A DNA stretch of 64,000 nt, from NCBI GenBank assembly GCA_965662745.1, contig CBFIJK010000001.1:1-64000 (forward strand). The letters run 5' to 3'. The position numbers were made by a program, and so were the translations under genes. The stretch is from Anianibacter sp965662745. GTDB taxonomy: Bacteria; Pseudomonadota; Alphaproteobacteria; Rhodobacterales; Rhodobacteraceae. Below the pieces are notes generated by a model. That model saw only the letters and a program-made list of their open reading frames with translations. It had not been told where the DNA came from and ran no database searches. Positions 43,427 through 51,980 of the stretch are shown here, in pieces (position 1 is the stretch's first letter; the number at the start of each line of letters is the position of its first letter).

Positions 43427-44605
43427 ATGAAAGACGTCATCATCGCAGGCGCCGCACGCACCCCAATGGGCGGGTTTCAGGGCGTGTTCGACGGCACGGA
43501 CGCCGCGACCTTGGGCGGCGCTGCCATCCGCGCCGCGCTGGACGGCGCAAAGGCCGACGGCGCGCAGGTCGAAGAGGTGCTGATGGGCAATGTCCTTGGC
43601 GCGGGCCAGGGCCAGGCCCCGGCGCGGCAGGCCGGATTTGCGGCAGGCCTCGGCGATGCGATCCCCGCCACGACGCTGAACAAGATGTGCGGCTCTGGCA
43701 TGAAGACGACGATGATCGCCGCCGACCAGATCGCCCTTGGCCGCAGCGCGATGTTGGTGGCGGGCGGCATGGAAAGCATGACGAACGCTCCCTACCTCTT
43801 GCCGAAAATGCGCGGCGGCGCGCGGATCGGGCATGGGCAGGTCGTCGATCACATGTTCCTCGACGGGCTTGAGGACGCCTATGACAAGGGCCGCCTTATG
43901 GGCACCTTCGCCGAAGACTGCGCCGAGGCATTCCAGTTCACCCGAGAAGCGCAGGATGAGTACGCGCTGCGCTCGCTGCAGAACGCGCTCGATGCACAAG
44001 GCTCGGGCGCCTTCGCGGATGAGATCACGCCGGTCACTCTGACCACGCGCAAGGGCGAAAGGACCGTGGCCGAGGATGAACAGCCCGGCCAGGCGCGCCC
44101 CGACAAGATACCGCACCTGAAGCCCGCCTTCCGCAAGGACGGCACCGTCACGCCCGCCAACGCCTCGTCCATTTCAGACGGCGCAGCAGCGCTTGTGCTC
44201 GCTTCGGCAGAGACGGTCGAAGCGAACGGCCTCACCGCCCGCGCCCGCATCCTTGGCCATGCCACCCATGCCCAGGCCCCCGGCTGGTTCACCACCGCCC
44301 CCGTGCCTGCCGCTCAAAAGCTCCTCGATCAGATCGGCTGGTCGAAAGACGATGTGGATCTGTGGGAAGTGAACGAGGCCTTCGCCGTCGTCCCCATGGC
44401 CTTCATGCACGAAATGGGCCTCGACCGGGACATCGTGAACGTCAATGGCGGCGCCTGCGCGCTTGGCCATCCCATCGGCGCCAGTGGCACGCGGATCATC
44501 GTCACGCTGCTCAATGCGCTCGAAAAGCGCGGCCTGAAACGCGGCATCGCCGCCATCTGCATCGGAGGCGGCGAAGGAACCGCAATCGCGATCGAACGCG
44601 TCTGA
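43427..44605 (+). CDS. acetyl-CoA C-acyltransferase (thiolase)
   Basis: Type II-like biosynthetic/degradative thiolase of 392 residues. Nucleophile Cys88 is in LNKMCGSGMKT, the His motif is GGACALGHPIGASGTR, and Cys378 is in CIGGGEGTA. ATG 43427 has GGAGA upstream, and the longer upstream frame is not family-like. It could be acetoacetyl-CoA thiolase (phaA/atoB-like) or a beta-ketothiolase of fatty-acid breakdown; no linked reductase or synthase decides this. Confidence 0.9.
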   Translation: MKDVIIAGAARTPMGGFQGVFDGTDAATLGGAAIRAALDGAKADGAQVEEVLMGNVLGAGQGQAPARQAGFAAGLGDAIPATTLNKMCGSGMKTTMIAADQIALGRSAMLVAGGMESMTNAPYLLPKMRGGARIGHGQVVDHMFLDGLEDAYDKGRLMGTFAEDCAEAFQFTREAQDEYALRSLQNALDAQGSGAFADEITPVTLTTRKGERTVAEDEQPGQARPDKIPHLKPAFRKDGTVTPANASSISDGAAALVLASAETVEANGLTARARILGHATHAQAPGWFTTAPVPAAQKLLDQIGWSKDDVDLWEVNEAFAVVPMAFMHEMGLDRDIVNVNGGACALGHPIGASGTRIIVTLLNALEKRGLKRGIAAICIGGGEGTAIAIERV

Positions 44606-44623
44606 CAGCGCTCCTTCCCCCTT

Positions 44624-44697
44624 ACTTTGGTTCCATAAATACCCTCAGGGGGTCTGGGGGACAGCTTCCCCCAGCGGATCGGGCGCGCAGCGCCCGA
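44624..44697 (+). repeat. dispersed intergenic repeat, copy B (20-mer plus tandem hairpins)
   Basis: It begins with the same 20 bases as copy A (44624-44643), then hairpins CTGGGGG-ACAGCTT-CCCCCAG (44654-44674) and TCGGGCG-CGCAG-CGCCCGA (44679-44697). The second contains the 11-mer GCGCGCAGCGC (44683-44693), also found at the end of copy A. It lies 18 bases after the thiolase stop and before a codirectional gene. Confidence 0.7.
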
Positions 44698-44720
44698 AAC
44701 CCAAACGCCGGAAATAGAGA

Positions 44721-45176
44721 ATGCCCATAGACTACCCCACGCTTTCCAAGACCATCGACAGCCTCACCCATGGCGAAACCGACACCGTCGCGCTCATGGC
44801 CACCGTCACCTGCGAGGTGCACCATGCGGATAACCGCTTCGACTGGACCGGGTTCTACCGAGTGACAGAGCCCAATCTTCTCAAGATCGGCCCCTACCAG
44901 GGTGGGCATGGCTGCCTCGTCATCCCCTTCGGCAGGGGCGTCTGCGGCGCGGCGGCGCGCACGGGGCAGGTGCAACTCGTCGCTGATGTCGATGCGTTCC
45001 CCGGCCATATCGCCTGCGCCAGTTCCACCCGGTCTGAACTCGTGCTGCCGGTCCGCAACGGCGCGGGAAAGCTCATCGCCGTCTTCGATATCGACAGCGA
45101 CCAGCCGGATGCATTCACCGAAAAGGATGCCAGCGGCCTCGGCGCGATCCTCGATACCGTCTTTGGAAGGCTCTGA
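44721..45176 (+). CDS. msrC: free methionine-(R)-sulfoxide reductase (GAF domain)
   Basis: 151-residue GAF-fold reductase of free Met-R-sulfoxide. The three conserved redox cysteines are present: Cys65 and Cys75 in GCLVIPFGRGVCG and Cys99 in FPGHIACASSTRSE. The opening MPIDYPTLSKTIDSLTHGETD and NRFDWTGFYRV fit the family. It protects the methionine pool from oxidation. It ends one base before the GFA-family gene, suggesting cotranscription. Confidence 0.92.
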   Translation: MPIDYPTLSKTIDSLTHGETDTVALMATVTCEVHHADNRFDWTGFYRVTEPNLLKIGPYQGGHGCLVIPFGRGVCGAAARTGQVQLVADVDAFPGHIACASSTRSELVLPVRNGAGKLIAVFDIDSDQPDAFTEKDASGLGAILDTVFGRL

Positions 45177-45177
45177 T

Positions 45178-45564
45178 ATGGGTACAACCGTCACCGGCGG
45201 ATGCCTCTGCGGCGGGGTGCGCTTTTCGGTAAAGGGCCCGCTTGCGCCCGCCTCGGCCTGCCATTGCAGGCAGTGCTGGAAATCGAGCGGGCATCACTGG
45301 GCCTCGACCCATATGCCGCGTGCGGAAATCACGTTTCAGGCGGACGATGCGCTGACTTGGTACACCTCGTCGCCCGGCATTCGGCGCGGGTTTTGCGGCA
45401 TCTGCGGCGCGTTCCTGTTCTGGGATCCGGCGGAGGAGGATGCGATGTCGATCTCGATGGGGGCGCTCGACGCACCAACAGGCGGCAACCTAACGCGGCA
45501 TATCTTCACCTCGGACAAAGGCGATTATTACGAGATAAAAGACGGGCTTCCGCAAAGCGGCTAG
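45178..45564 (+). CDS. GFA-family (glutathione-dependent formaldehyde-activating-like) zinc protein
   Basis: 128-residue zinc protein with the GFA pattern: GGCLCGGVRF, ACHCRQCWKSSG and FCGICGAFLFW supply the cysteines for two zinc sites. The family includes S-hydroxymethylglutathione synthase and carbon-sulfur lyases, but most small members have no tested function. ATG 45178 follows the msrC stop (TGATATG) by one base. Acidic patch DPAEEDAMSISMGALD is typical. Confidence 0.86.
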   Translation: MGTTVTGGCLCGGVRFSVKGPLAPASACHCRQCWKSSGHHWASTHMPRAEITFQADDALTWYTSSPGIRRGFCGICGAFLFWDPAEEDAMSISMGALDAPTGGNLTRHIFTSDKGDYYEIKDGLPQSG

Positions 45565-45603
45565 GCCTTGCCGCCGGGACGCTGTCGCGCTACCGCCCGG
45601 TCC

Positions 45604-46251
45604 ATGCAAAGCGACTATTCTCCACCCACCGGCCCCTTGGATGTTATCCATGCCGATCACGAGATCCTGCTGGTGAACAAGCCCGAGGGCCTGCTCTCGG
45701 TCCCCGGCAAGGGCGAGCACCTGGCCGATTGCCTGCTGGTGCGTGTGCAGGATGCGTTTCCCGAGGCGCTGCTCGTCCACCGGCTCGACCGCGACACGTC
45801 GGGCGTCATGATCTTCGCGCTGACACCCCACGCCCAGCGCCATCTTGGACTGCAGTTCGAAAAGCGTCACACCAAGAAGGTCTATCTCGCACGCGTTTCG
45901 GGCCGGCTCGAGCCGAAGACCGGCACGGTCGACCTGCCGCTTATCGTCGATTGGCCGAACCGGCCCCGGCAGATGGTGGATCATGAGACCGGCAAACCCG
46001 CGCTGACCGATTGGCGCGTGCTACGGAAGACGGACGATGAAACCCGTGTCCGGCTGTTCCCCAAGACGGGGCGGTCGCATCAACTGCGCGTGCATATGCT
46101 GGCGCTTGGCCACCCGATCCTCGGCGATCCCTTCTACGCGACCGGCGCGGCGCTGGATCACGAGCGGATGATGCTGCACGCGGAATCCCTGCGCATCCGG
46201 CATCCCGATGGCGGAGTCGGCATGACCTTCAAATCCCCCTGCCCGTTCTAG
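45604..46251 (+). CDS. RluA-family pseudouridine synthase
   Basis: 215-residue rRNA/tRNA pseudouridine synthase without an S4 domain, so closest in architecture to RluA. The catalytic motif is HRLDRDTSG with Asp64 at the same number as in E. coli RluA. ILLVNKPEGLLSVPGKG, GRSHQLRVHMLALGHPILGD and the closing LRIRHPDGG strand are typical. ATG 45604 gives a family-like N-terminus. The RNA target (23S position 746 and tRNA position 32 in E. coli) is inferred. Confidence 0.88.
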   Translation: MQSDYSPPTGPLDVIHADHEILLVNKPEGLLSVPGKGEHLADCLLVRVQDAFPEALLVHRLDRDTSGVMIFALTPHAQRHLGLQFEKRHTKKVYLARVSGRLEPKTGTVDLPLIVDWPNRPRQMVDHETGKPALTDWRVLRKTDDETRVRLFPKTGRSHQLRVHMLALGHPILGDPFYATGAALDHERMMLHAESLRIRHPDGGVGMTFKSPCPF

Positions 46252-46382
46252 GCGTTCTGCGAATCCGGCGACCCGTAGGACGCGCGTTCCAAACCGGGCG
46301 CAGGTTCTTGCGGATCGCCCCCGGCAGGCTCACATAAGGATCAACCCCTGTTGCTGGGGCGTTCAGCACGAAAGGAATTTCA

Positions 46383-47036
46383 ATGGCACTTCGCATCAAT
46401 GACACGATCCCCGACCTGACCGTCACGACCGACCAGGGTGAGATCAACCTCCACGAATGGATCGGCGACAGCTGGGCGATCCTGTTCTCGCACCCCAAGG
46501 ATTTCACGCCCGTCTGCACAACAGAATTCGGCGCGGTCGCGCAGCTTTCGGACGAATGGGACAAGCGCGGCACCAAGGTGATGGGCATTTCCGTCGACGG
46601 CGTCGAGGACCACAAGAAGTGGAAGGTCGACATCGAGTCCTTCTGCGGCGCCACCGCCGGTTTCCCCATCGTCGCGGATGAGGACCTTGCGCTATCCAAA
46701 GCCTTCGACATGCTGCCCGCCGAGGCGTATCTGCCCGATGGCCGCACCCCGAACGACACCGCCACCGTGCGCGTCGTCTACATCATCGGGCCGGACAAGA
46801 AATTGAAACTGTCCATGACCTACCCAATGACCGTCGGCCGCAACTTTGCCGAGGTTCTGCGCGCGCTTGACGCTCTGCAGACCAGCACGACCCACGGCGT
46901 CGCAATGCCCGCCAACTGGGCGCAGGGTCAGGACGTCATCATCCCCGCGACCCTGTCGGACGAGGACGCGAAGGGGAAATTTGGCCAGTTCGACACCAAG
47001 TTGCCCTATCTGCGGATGACCAAGCAGCCGGGCTAA
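46383..47036 (+). CDS. 1-Cys peroxiredoxin (Prx6 group)
   Basis: 217-residue peroxidase reducing H2O2 and organic peroxides. The peroxidatic Cys45 is in FSHPKDFTPVCTTEFGAVAQL; the C-terminal extension (KLPYLRMTKQPG) and SVDGVEDHKKWKVDIE are Prx6-type. No resolving Cys of the 2-Cys class is seen. GGATC-rich upstream sequence has a small CCCC/GGGG hairpin but no clear OxyR site. Ends before a bidirectional terminator. Confidence 0.93.
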   Translation: MALRINDTIPDLTVTTDQGEINLHEWIGDSWAILFSHPKDFTPVCTTEFGAVAQLSDEWDKRGTKVMGISVDGVEDHKKWKVDIESFCGATAGFPIVADEDLALSKAFDMLPAEAYLPDGRTPNDTATVRVVYIIGPDKKLKLSMTYPMTVGRNFAEVLRALDALQTSTTHGVAMPANWAQGQDVIIPATLSDEDAKGKFGQFDTKLPYLRMTKQPG

Positions 47037-47066
47037 GGCTGCGGCCATATGGGTCTCGACCCGGTA

Positions 47067-47101
47067 AAAAAGCGCGTCAGTCACCGGCTGGCGCGCTTTT
47101 T
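47067..47101. terminator. bidirectional intrinsic terminator between peroxiredoxin and lrp-type gene
   Basis: AAAAAGCGCGTCAG (47067-47080) pairs with CTGGCGCGCTTTTT (47088-47101), with one G-U pair, around TCACCGG. It has U-tracts on both strands and serves the convergent peroxiredoxin and Lrp-family genes. Confidence 0.9.
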
Positions 47102-47117
47102 CGTGGATATACAGGCG

Positions 47118-47576
47118 CTAAAGCGGCAGTTCGGTCGTCGATTTCAGCTCCTTCAGGACAAAAGCCGATTGCACCGACTGAACGAAGGAACTGCGCAGCA
47201 AGGTGTGCGTCATGAATGCCTCGTAGGCCTCGACATCGCGCACACGCACCTTCAGCTGATAGTCGGCACTGCCTGCGGTCGCGAGGCATTCCACGATCTC
47301 GGGATGGCCGCGGATCAGCCGGGCAAAGCCATTGACCGTCTCTTCCGCATGGTCTGACAGGGAGATCGAGGCGAGGACGGTCAGCTGACAGCCCAACTTG
47401 CCCGCATCGAGAAGCGCGACGCGCCCTCGGATCACGCCGACGGCCTCAAGCTCCTGCAATTTGCGCCAGACAGTACTTTGCGCCATTCCGCAACGTTCGG
47501 CAAGCTGTGCCAAGGACAGCGTGCTGTCGCGTTGGATTTCTTGCAAGAGGCTGCGATCGGAAGTAGAAAATTTCAT
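47118..47576 (-). CDS. Lrp/AsnC-family transcriptional regulator
   Basis: 152-residue feast/famine regulator. The helix-turn-helix is LAQLAERCGMAQSTVWRKLQELEAVGVIRG (residues ~20-50) and the C-terminal RAM domain includes GSADYQLKVRVRDVEAYEAF. ATG 47576 gives the normal family length. It is divergent from phenylalanine 4-hydroxylase across a 107-base AT-rich gap, so it is probably the local regulator responding to an aromatic amino acid (inference). Confidence 0.9.
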   Translation of the reverse strand: MKFSTSDRSLLQEIQRDSTLSLAQLAERCGMAQSTVWRKLQELEAVGVIRGRVALLDAGKLGCQLTVLASISLSDHAEETVNGFARLIRGHPEIVECLATAGSADYQLKVRVRDVEAYEAFMTHTLLRSSFVQSVQSAFVLKELKSTTELPL

Positions 47577-47683
47577 AAATTGCAGTGTATCGGAAAATTC
47601 TCCCAAATACGAGTAGAGTCGCCGTCGTGTCTGAAAACCTGTCTCTGACGACTCGGGGCATGCTGATCTCAAGGAGGACCACC

Positions 47684-48469
47684 ATGCCGATCAGCACCGA
47701 TTATGTCTCAAAGCGCCCCGACGCCGAGGGCAGATTTCACTATACCGGCGAGGAAACCGCCGTCTGGCGCGACCTGTTCGACATGCAGATGACAGGGCTA
47801 CGACGCCACGCCTGCCGCGCCTATCTGGACGGTCAGGTCAAGCTGGGTATGACCGGCGATGCCGTCCCGCAGGTAGTCGAGATCGACGCGCGCCTGTCCC
47901 AGATTTCCGGTGCCGGGGTGGCGCCTGTCGACGCGCTGATCCCGCAGGACGAATTCTCGACACTTCTCAAGAACCGCAAGTTCCCCGTCGCAACCTTTAT
48001 CCGCAAGCGCGAGCATTTCGACTATATTGAGGAACCGGACATTTTCCATGAATGCTTCGGCCATTGCCCGATGCTGACCGACGATGCTTTTTGCCGGTTC
48101 ATGGAACGCTTTGGCGCGCTCGCGCTCGATCTGGGCGATGTGTGGTCTGAACGACTGTTTCGCCTGTTCTGGTTCACTGTGGAATTCGGCCTGATCCGCG
48201 AAGACGGCGCGCTCAAGGCCTTCGGCGCGGGCATCATTTCCAGCCCGGAAGAGCTTCAATGGGCCATGTCCGGCACGCCCGAGACACGCGATTTCGACCT
48301 GATCGAAGTGCTGCGCACACCATATCGGATCGACATCGTGCAGCCGGTCTATTTCGTGATCGACAGTTTCGAACAGCTCGCCGAATGCCTCGAGAGCGAC
48401 ATGCTGGCCGCGCTGCAAGAGGCCAAGGCGCTGGGCGATCTGCGCGCCAAGTTCGCCAAAGCGGCGTAG
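47684..48469 (+). CDS. phhA: phenylalanine 4-hydroxylase
   Basis: Iron and tetrahydropterin-dependent monooxygenase converting phenylalanine to tyrosine, 261 residues, the monomeric bacterial type. Iron ligands are visible as His122 and His127 in IFHECFGHCPM and Glu167 in FWFTVEFGL. Further family blocks are RKREHFDYIEEPD and IDIVQPVYFVIDSFEQL. ATG 47684 has AAGGAGG upstream. The divergent Lrp-family gene is a likely regulator. A pterin dehydratase (phhB) is not adjacent. Confidence 0.95.
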   Translation: MPISTDYVSKRPDAEGRFHYTGEETAVWRDLFDMQMTGLRRHACRAYLDGQVKLGMTGDAVPQVVEIDARLSQISGAGVAPVDALIPQDEFSTLLKNRKFPVATFIRKREHFDYIEEPDIFHECFGHCPMLTDDAFCRFMERFGALALDLGDVWSERLFRLFWFTVEFGLIREDGALKAFGAGIISSPEELQWAMSGTPETRDFDLIEVLRTPYRIDIVQPVYFVIDSFEQLAECLESDMLAALQEAKALGDLRAKFAKAA

Positions 48470-48521
48470 CGAGCGCGGAAACACGGCCAAAGGCCGCCGC
48501 GCGCCGCTACGCCGATTGGTA

Positions 48522-49415
48522 TCAGGTCAGCTTTGCGTCAAAGAAGTTGATCGTCCGGTCCCACGCAAGCGTCGCCGCCGCCTCGTCGTAGCGGGGCGTG
48601 GTGTCGTTGTGGAACCCATGGTTCACGTCGGGGTAGAAATGGACAGAGAACTCCTTGCCGTTCTCTTCCAGCGCCGCGCCATAGGCTTCCCAGCCTGCGT
48701 TGATCCGCTCGTCGAGGCCAGCATACTGTATCATCAGTGGTGCTTGGATCGCCGGAACATCGGCGACATCGGGCTGGCGGCCGTAGAATGGCACGCTGGC
48801 GGCCAGATCCGGGTAGGCCACCGCCAAAGCGTTGCACACGCCGCCGCCATAGCAGAAGCCGACCGCGCCGACCTTGCCGGTCGAACCCTCGTGATCGCGC
48901 AGGAATTCGAAGGCGGCAAAGAAATCCTCCATCAGTTTGGCGCCATCAAGGCTGCGCTGCATCTCGCGCCCTTCTTCGTCCGTGCCAGGATACCCGCCCA
49001 GCGGCGACAGACCATCGGGGCCAAGCGCAAGGTATCCCGCCTTGGCCGCGCGGCGCACGACGTCCTCGATATAGGGGTTAAGGCCACGGTTCTCGTGCAC
49101 GACCAGAACGGCGGGCAAGGGGCCGGGCGCACCAGCAGGTTTAGCCATCAGACCGCTGATCTCGCCGTGCCCGTCCGGGCTTTGATAGGTGATCGTCATC
49201 GTCTCGATCTCGGGATCGTCCGGCGCGACTTGCTGGGCCCAGGCGTAATTTGGCGACAGCTGCTCAAGGATCATCGCGCCCGTCACACCAGCGGCGGCAT
49301 ACTGGCCTGCCTTGGCAATGAAATCGCGCTTGGTGATCTTGCCGTGCACGTATCCGTCGAAGATTTCGAGAATGCGAGGATGAAAATCGCTCGCCTTCTT
49401 GCGGGTCTCGGTCAT
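48522..49415 (-). CDS. dienelactone hydrolase family protein
   Basis: 297-residue alpha/beta hydrolase of the DLH family. The nucleophile Cys is in GFCYGGGVC, the Asp in YAGLDERIN and the His in NHGFHND. Compared with clcD-type enzymes it has an extra ~60-residue N-terminal region (SDFHPRILEIFDGYVHGKITKRDFIAKAGQYAAAGVTG) resembling a twin-arginine-like segment seen in YghX-type members. Carboxymethylenebutenolidase activity is possible but the natural substrate is unknown. Confidence 0.88.
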   Translation of the reverse strand: MTETRKKASDFHPRILEIFDGYVHGKITKRDFIAKAGQYAAAGVTGAMILEQLSPNYAWAQQVAPDDPEIETMTITYQSPDGHGEISGLMAKPAGAPGPLPAVLVVHENRGLNPYIEDVVRRAAKAGYLALGPDGLSPLGGYPGTDEEGREMQRSLDGAKLMEDFFAAFEFLRDHEGSTGKVGAVGFCYGGGVCNALAVAYPDLAASVPFYGRQPDVADVPAIQAPLMIQYAGLDERINAGWEAYGAALEENGKEFSVHFYPDVNHGFHNDTTPRYDEAAATLAWDRTINFFDAKLT

Positions 49416-49520
49416 CTGGTTGCCCCCCTTGGCTCTGTCATGACCTTAGGGAAGATAGATTGTGCTACGAAACTGAGGCGCACGTTTGTGTGATGCGCCG
49501 AAAGACGTCCCCTAGAACGC

Positions 49521-49548
49521 AAAACGCCCCGGCCATCGGACCGGGGCG
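49521..49548 (-). terminator. intrinsic terminator of pnp
   Basis: CGCCCCGG (49525-49532) pairs with CCGGGGCG (49541-49548) around an 8-base loop. On the minus strand TTTT (49524-49521) follows the stem, 25 bases beyond the pnp stop. Confidence 0.85.
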
Positions 49549-49572
49549 CTCGCATGACTCATGCAGAGAGAA

Positions 49573-51708
49573 CTATTCCTCCGCTGCGTCTTCCTTGGCC
49601 AGCTCTTCGCCGGTTTCCTGGTCGACCATCTTCATGGCCAGGCGCACCTTGCCGCGATCGTCGAAGCCCAGAAGCTTGACATAAACCTCTTGGCCTTCCT
49701 TCAGAACGTCCGAAGGATGGTTCAGGCGGCGGTTCTCGATTTGGCTGACATGCACGAGGCCGTCGCGCTTGCCGAAGAAGTTCACGAAGGCGCCGAAATC
49801 GACGATCTTCACGACCTTGCCTTTATAAACCATGCCTTCTTCCGGCTCTGCCACGATCGAATAGATCATGTCATAGGCCTTCTTGATGGCATCGCCGTTC
49901 GGCGAAGCGATCTTGATGATGCCTTCGTCGTTGATATCGACCTTGGCGCCCGAGGTTTCCACGATCTCGCGGATCACCTTGCCGCCCGAACCGATCACTT
50001 CACGGATCTTGTCGGTCGGGATCTGCATCGTTTCGATGCGCGGGGCATGGACCGAAAATTCCTGTGCGCCGGTGATCGACTTGTTCATCTCAGACAGGAT
50101 GTGCATCCGGCCGTCCTTGGCCTGCGCCAGGGCTTTCTCCATGATCTCGGGCGTGATGCCCGCGACCTTGATGTCCATCTGAAGCGAGGTGATGCCGTTC
50201 TCGGTGCCTGCGACCTTGAAGTCCATGTCGCCGAGGTGATCCTCGTCGCCCAGGATGTCGGTCAGGATCGCGTAGGACCCGTCTTCTTCCAGCACGAGGC
50301 CCATCGCCACACCAGCCACGGCCGATTTCAGCGGAACGCCCGCATCCATCATCGACAGCGAACCGCCGCAGACCGACGCCATCGACGAAGAGCCGTTGGA
50401 TTCGGTGATCTCGGACACGAGACGCAGCGTGTAGGGGAAATCGGTCGCCGCGGGCAGAACCGCCTGAAGCGCGCGCCAAGCCAGCTTGCCATGGCCGATT
50501 TCGCGGCGTCCGGGCGGGCCGACACGGCCAGCTTCACCGACCGAGTAGGGCGGGAAGTTGTAATGCAGCAGGAAGTTCGACTTGTAGGTGCCGTTGAGCG
50601 CGTCGATCATCTGCTCGTCATCGCCGGTCCCGAGGGTGGTGATCACAAGACCCTGCGTCTCACCACGCGTGAACAGCGCGGAACCGTGGGTCCGCGGCAG
50701 AATGCCGGTTTCGCAGACGATGGGACGAACCTCATCGGTGCGGCGTCCGTCGATGCGGCGGCCATTCTTGACCACGTCACCGCGCAGAACGCCCGATTCC
50801 AGCTTCTTCAGCGCCGAGCCGAGGTTCGGGTCGGCAAGTTGCTCTTCGCTGAGCGCTGCCTTGATCTCGTCCTTCGCGGCGGAAACGGCTGTGGTGCGTT
50901 CCTGCTTGTCGGTGATCGCATAGGCGGCGCGCATCTTGTCTTCGCCAGCCGCCTTGACCGCGTCATAGAGCGCCGAATAGTCGGGCGCCTGGAAATCGAA
51001 CGGCTCTTTCGCAGCGTCTTCGGCCAGGTCGATGATCAGATCGACAACTGGCTTCAGCTGCGCATGGGCGAAGGTCACCGCGCCAAGCATTTCCTCTTCG
51101 GTCAGCTCGTAGGCTTCGGATTCGACCATCATAACCGCATCGGCGGTGCCTGCGACCACAAGGTCGAGGCGCTGGTCGGGGTTCTCACGCAGCTTGTGCA
51201 TGTCGTCGACGGTCGGGTTCAGCGTGTATTCGCCATCCACATAACCGACGCGGCAGCCCGCGATCGGGCCCATGAAGGGAGCACCGGAAATGGTCAGCGC
51301 CGCCGAGGCCGCGATCATCGCGACGATATCGGGGTCGTTTTCCAGATCGTGGCTGAGAACGGTGCACATCACGAGCACTTCATTCTTGAAGCCCGGCACG
51401 AAGAGCGGGCGGATCGGGCGGTCGATCAGGCGAGCGGTGAGCGTCTCTTTCTCGGTCGGACGCGCCTCACGCTTGAAAAAGCCGCCGGGCACCTTGCCCG
51501 CGGCATAGTATTTTTCCTGGTAGTGAACCGTCAGCGGGAAGAAGTCCTGTCCCTCTTTCTGGCTCTTGGCAAAGGTCACGTTGGCCATGACGCTGGTTTC
51601 GCCCAGCGTCGCAATCACCGAACCGTCTGCCTGACGAGCAACCTTGCCCGTTTCCAGTGTCAGCGTTTCATCGCCCCACTGCATGGATTTCGTCGTTACG
51701 TTGAACAT
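49573..51708 (-). CDS. pnp: polyribonucleotide nucleotidyltransferase (PNPase)
   Basis: 3'-5' phosphorolytic exoribonuclease, RNA-degradosome component, 711 residues. It has two RNase-PH-like domains (TLETGKVARQADGS and, in the second, GSALFTRGETQGLVITTLGTGDDEQ), the GGSLSMMDAGVPLK and HADGLVLEEDG-like core (here VAGVAMGLVLEEDG), a KH domain (KIREVIGSGGKVIREI) and an S1 domain (VYKGKVVKIVDFGAFVNFFG). The C-terminus is acidic. It is usually directly downstream of rpsO; here two plus-strand genes lie in between. Confidence 0.97.
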   Translation of the reverse strand: MFNVTTKSMQWGDETLTLETGKVARQADGSVIATLGETSVMANVTFAKSQKEGQDFFPLTVHYQEKYYAAGKVPGGFFKREARPTEKETLTARLIDRPIRPLFVPGFKNEVLVMCTVLSHDLENDPDIVAMIAASAALTISGAPFMGPIAGCRVGYVDGEYTLNPTVDDMHKLRENPDQRLDLVVAGTADAVMMVESEAYELTEEEMLGAVTFAHAQLKPVVDLIIDLAEDAAKEPFDFQAPDYSALYDAVKAAGEDKMRAAYAITDKQERTTAVSAAKDEIKAALSEEQLADPNLGSALKKLESGVLRGDVVKNGRRIDGRRTDEVRPIVCETGILPRTHGSALFTRGETQGLVITTLGTGDDEQMIDALNGTYKSNFLLHYNFPPYSVGEAGRVGPPGRREIGHGKLAWRALQAVLPAATDFPYTLRLVSEITESNGSSSMASVCGGSLSMMDAGVPLKSAVAGVAMGLVLEEDGSYAILTDILGDEDHLGDMDFKVAGTENGITSLQMDIKVAGITPEIMEKALAQAKDGRMHILSEMNKSITGAQEFSVHAPRIETMQIPTDKIREVIGSGGKVIREIVETSGAKVDINDEGIIKIASPNGDAIKKAYDMIYSIVAEPEEGMVYKGKVVKIVDFGAFVNFFGKRDGLVHVSQIENRRLNHPSDVLKEGQEVYVKLLGFDDRGKVRLAMKMVDQETGEELAKEDAAEE

Positions 51709-51724
51709 CTATCGTTTCCTGTCT

Positions 51725-51755
51725 GGAAGCGCTCCCGGCCCCTGCCGGGTCTTCC
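51725..51755 (-). promoter_or_regulatory. leader hairpin of pnp mRNA
   Basis: GGAAG (51725-51729) and CCCGGC (51734-51739) pair with GCCGGG (51744-51749) and CTTCC (51751-51755), giving a two-part stem with a CCCT loop 17 bases before the pnp ATG. In E. coli, pnp autoregulates through a leader stem processed by RNase III. The position here is suitable for the same scheme, but this is inference. Confidence 0.45.
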
Positions 51756-51980
51756 GTTTGATTGACGGCCCCATTGCCGCCGACCCCTTTATCATTCCAT
51801 GCGCCGGGGTCAGAACGTCACGTCTCAGATGCCGCTCGCGTATAGGAAAACGCAGGCTTTGGCCAGAACCTCGTTGCGGGGCGATGGTGTGTGCCGGGAT
51901 CGCTATCGCGCGGCAGGGACATCTGGTAGGATTGCGTTTGTTAGAGGCCGCCAGACGCTCGGGCCTTTGGGGGATCATCC

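Noticed and set aside
49561..51765. Plus-strand open frame of about 730 codons antisense to pnp
   Set aside because: It mirrors the codon pattern of pnp and has no recognisable domain; pnp on the other strand is unambiguous.
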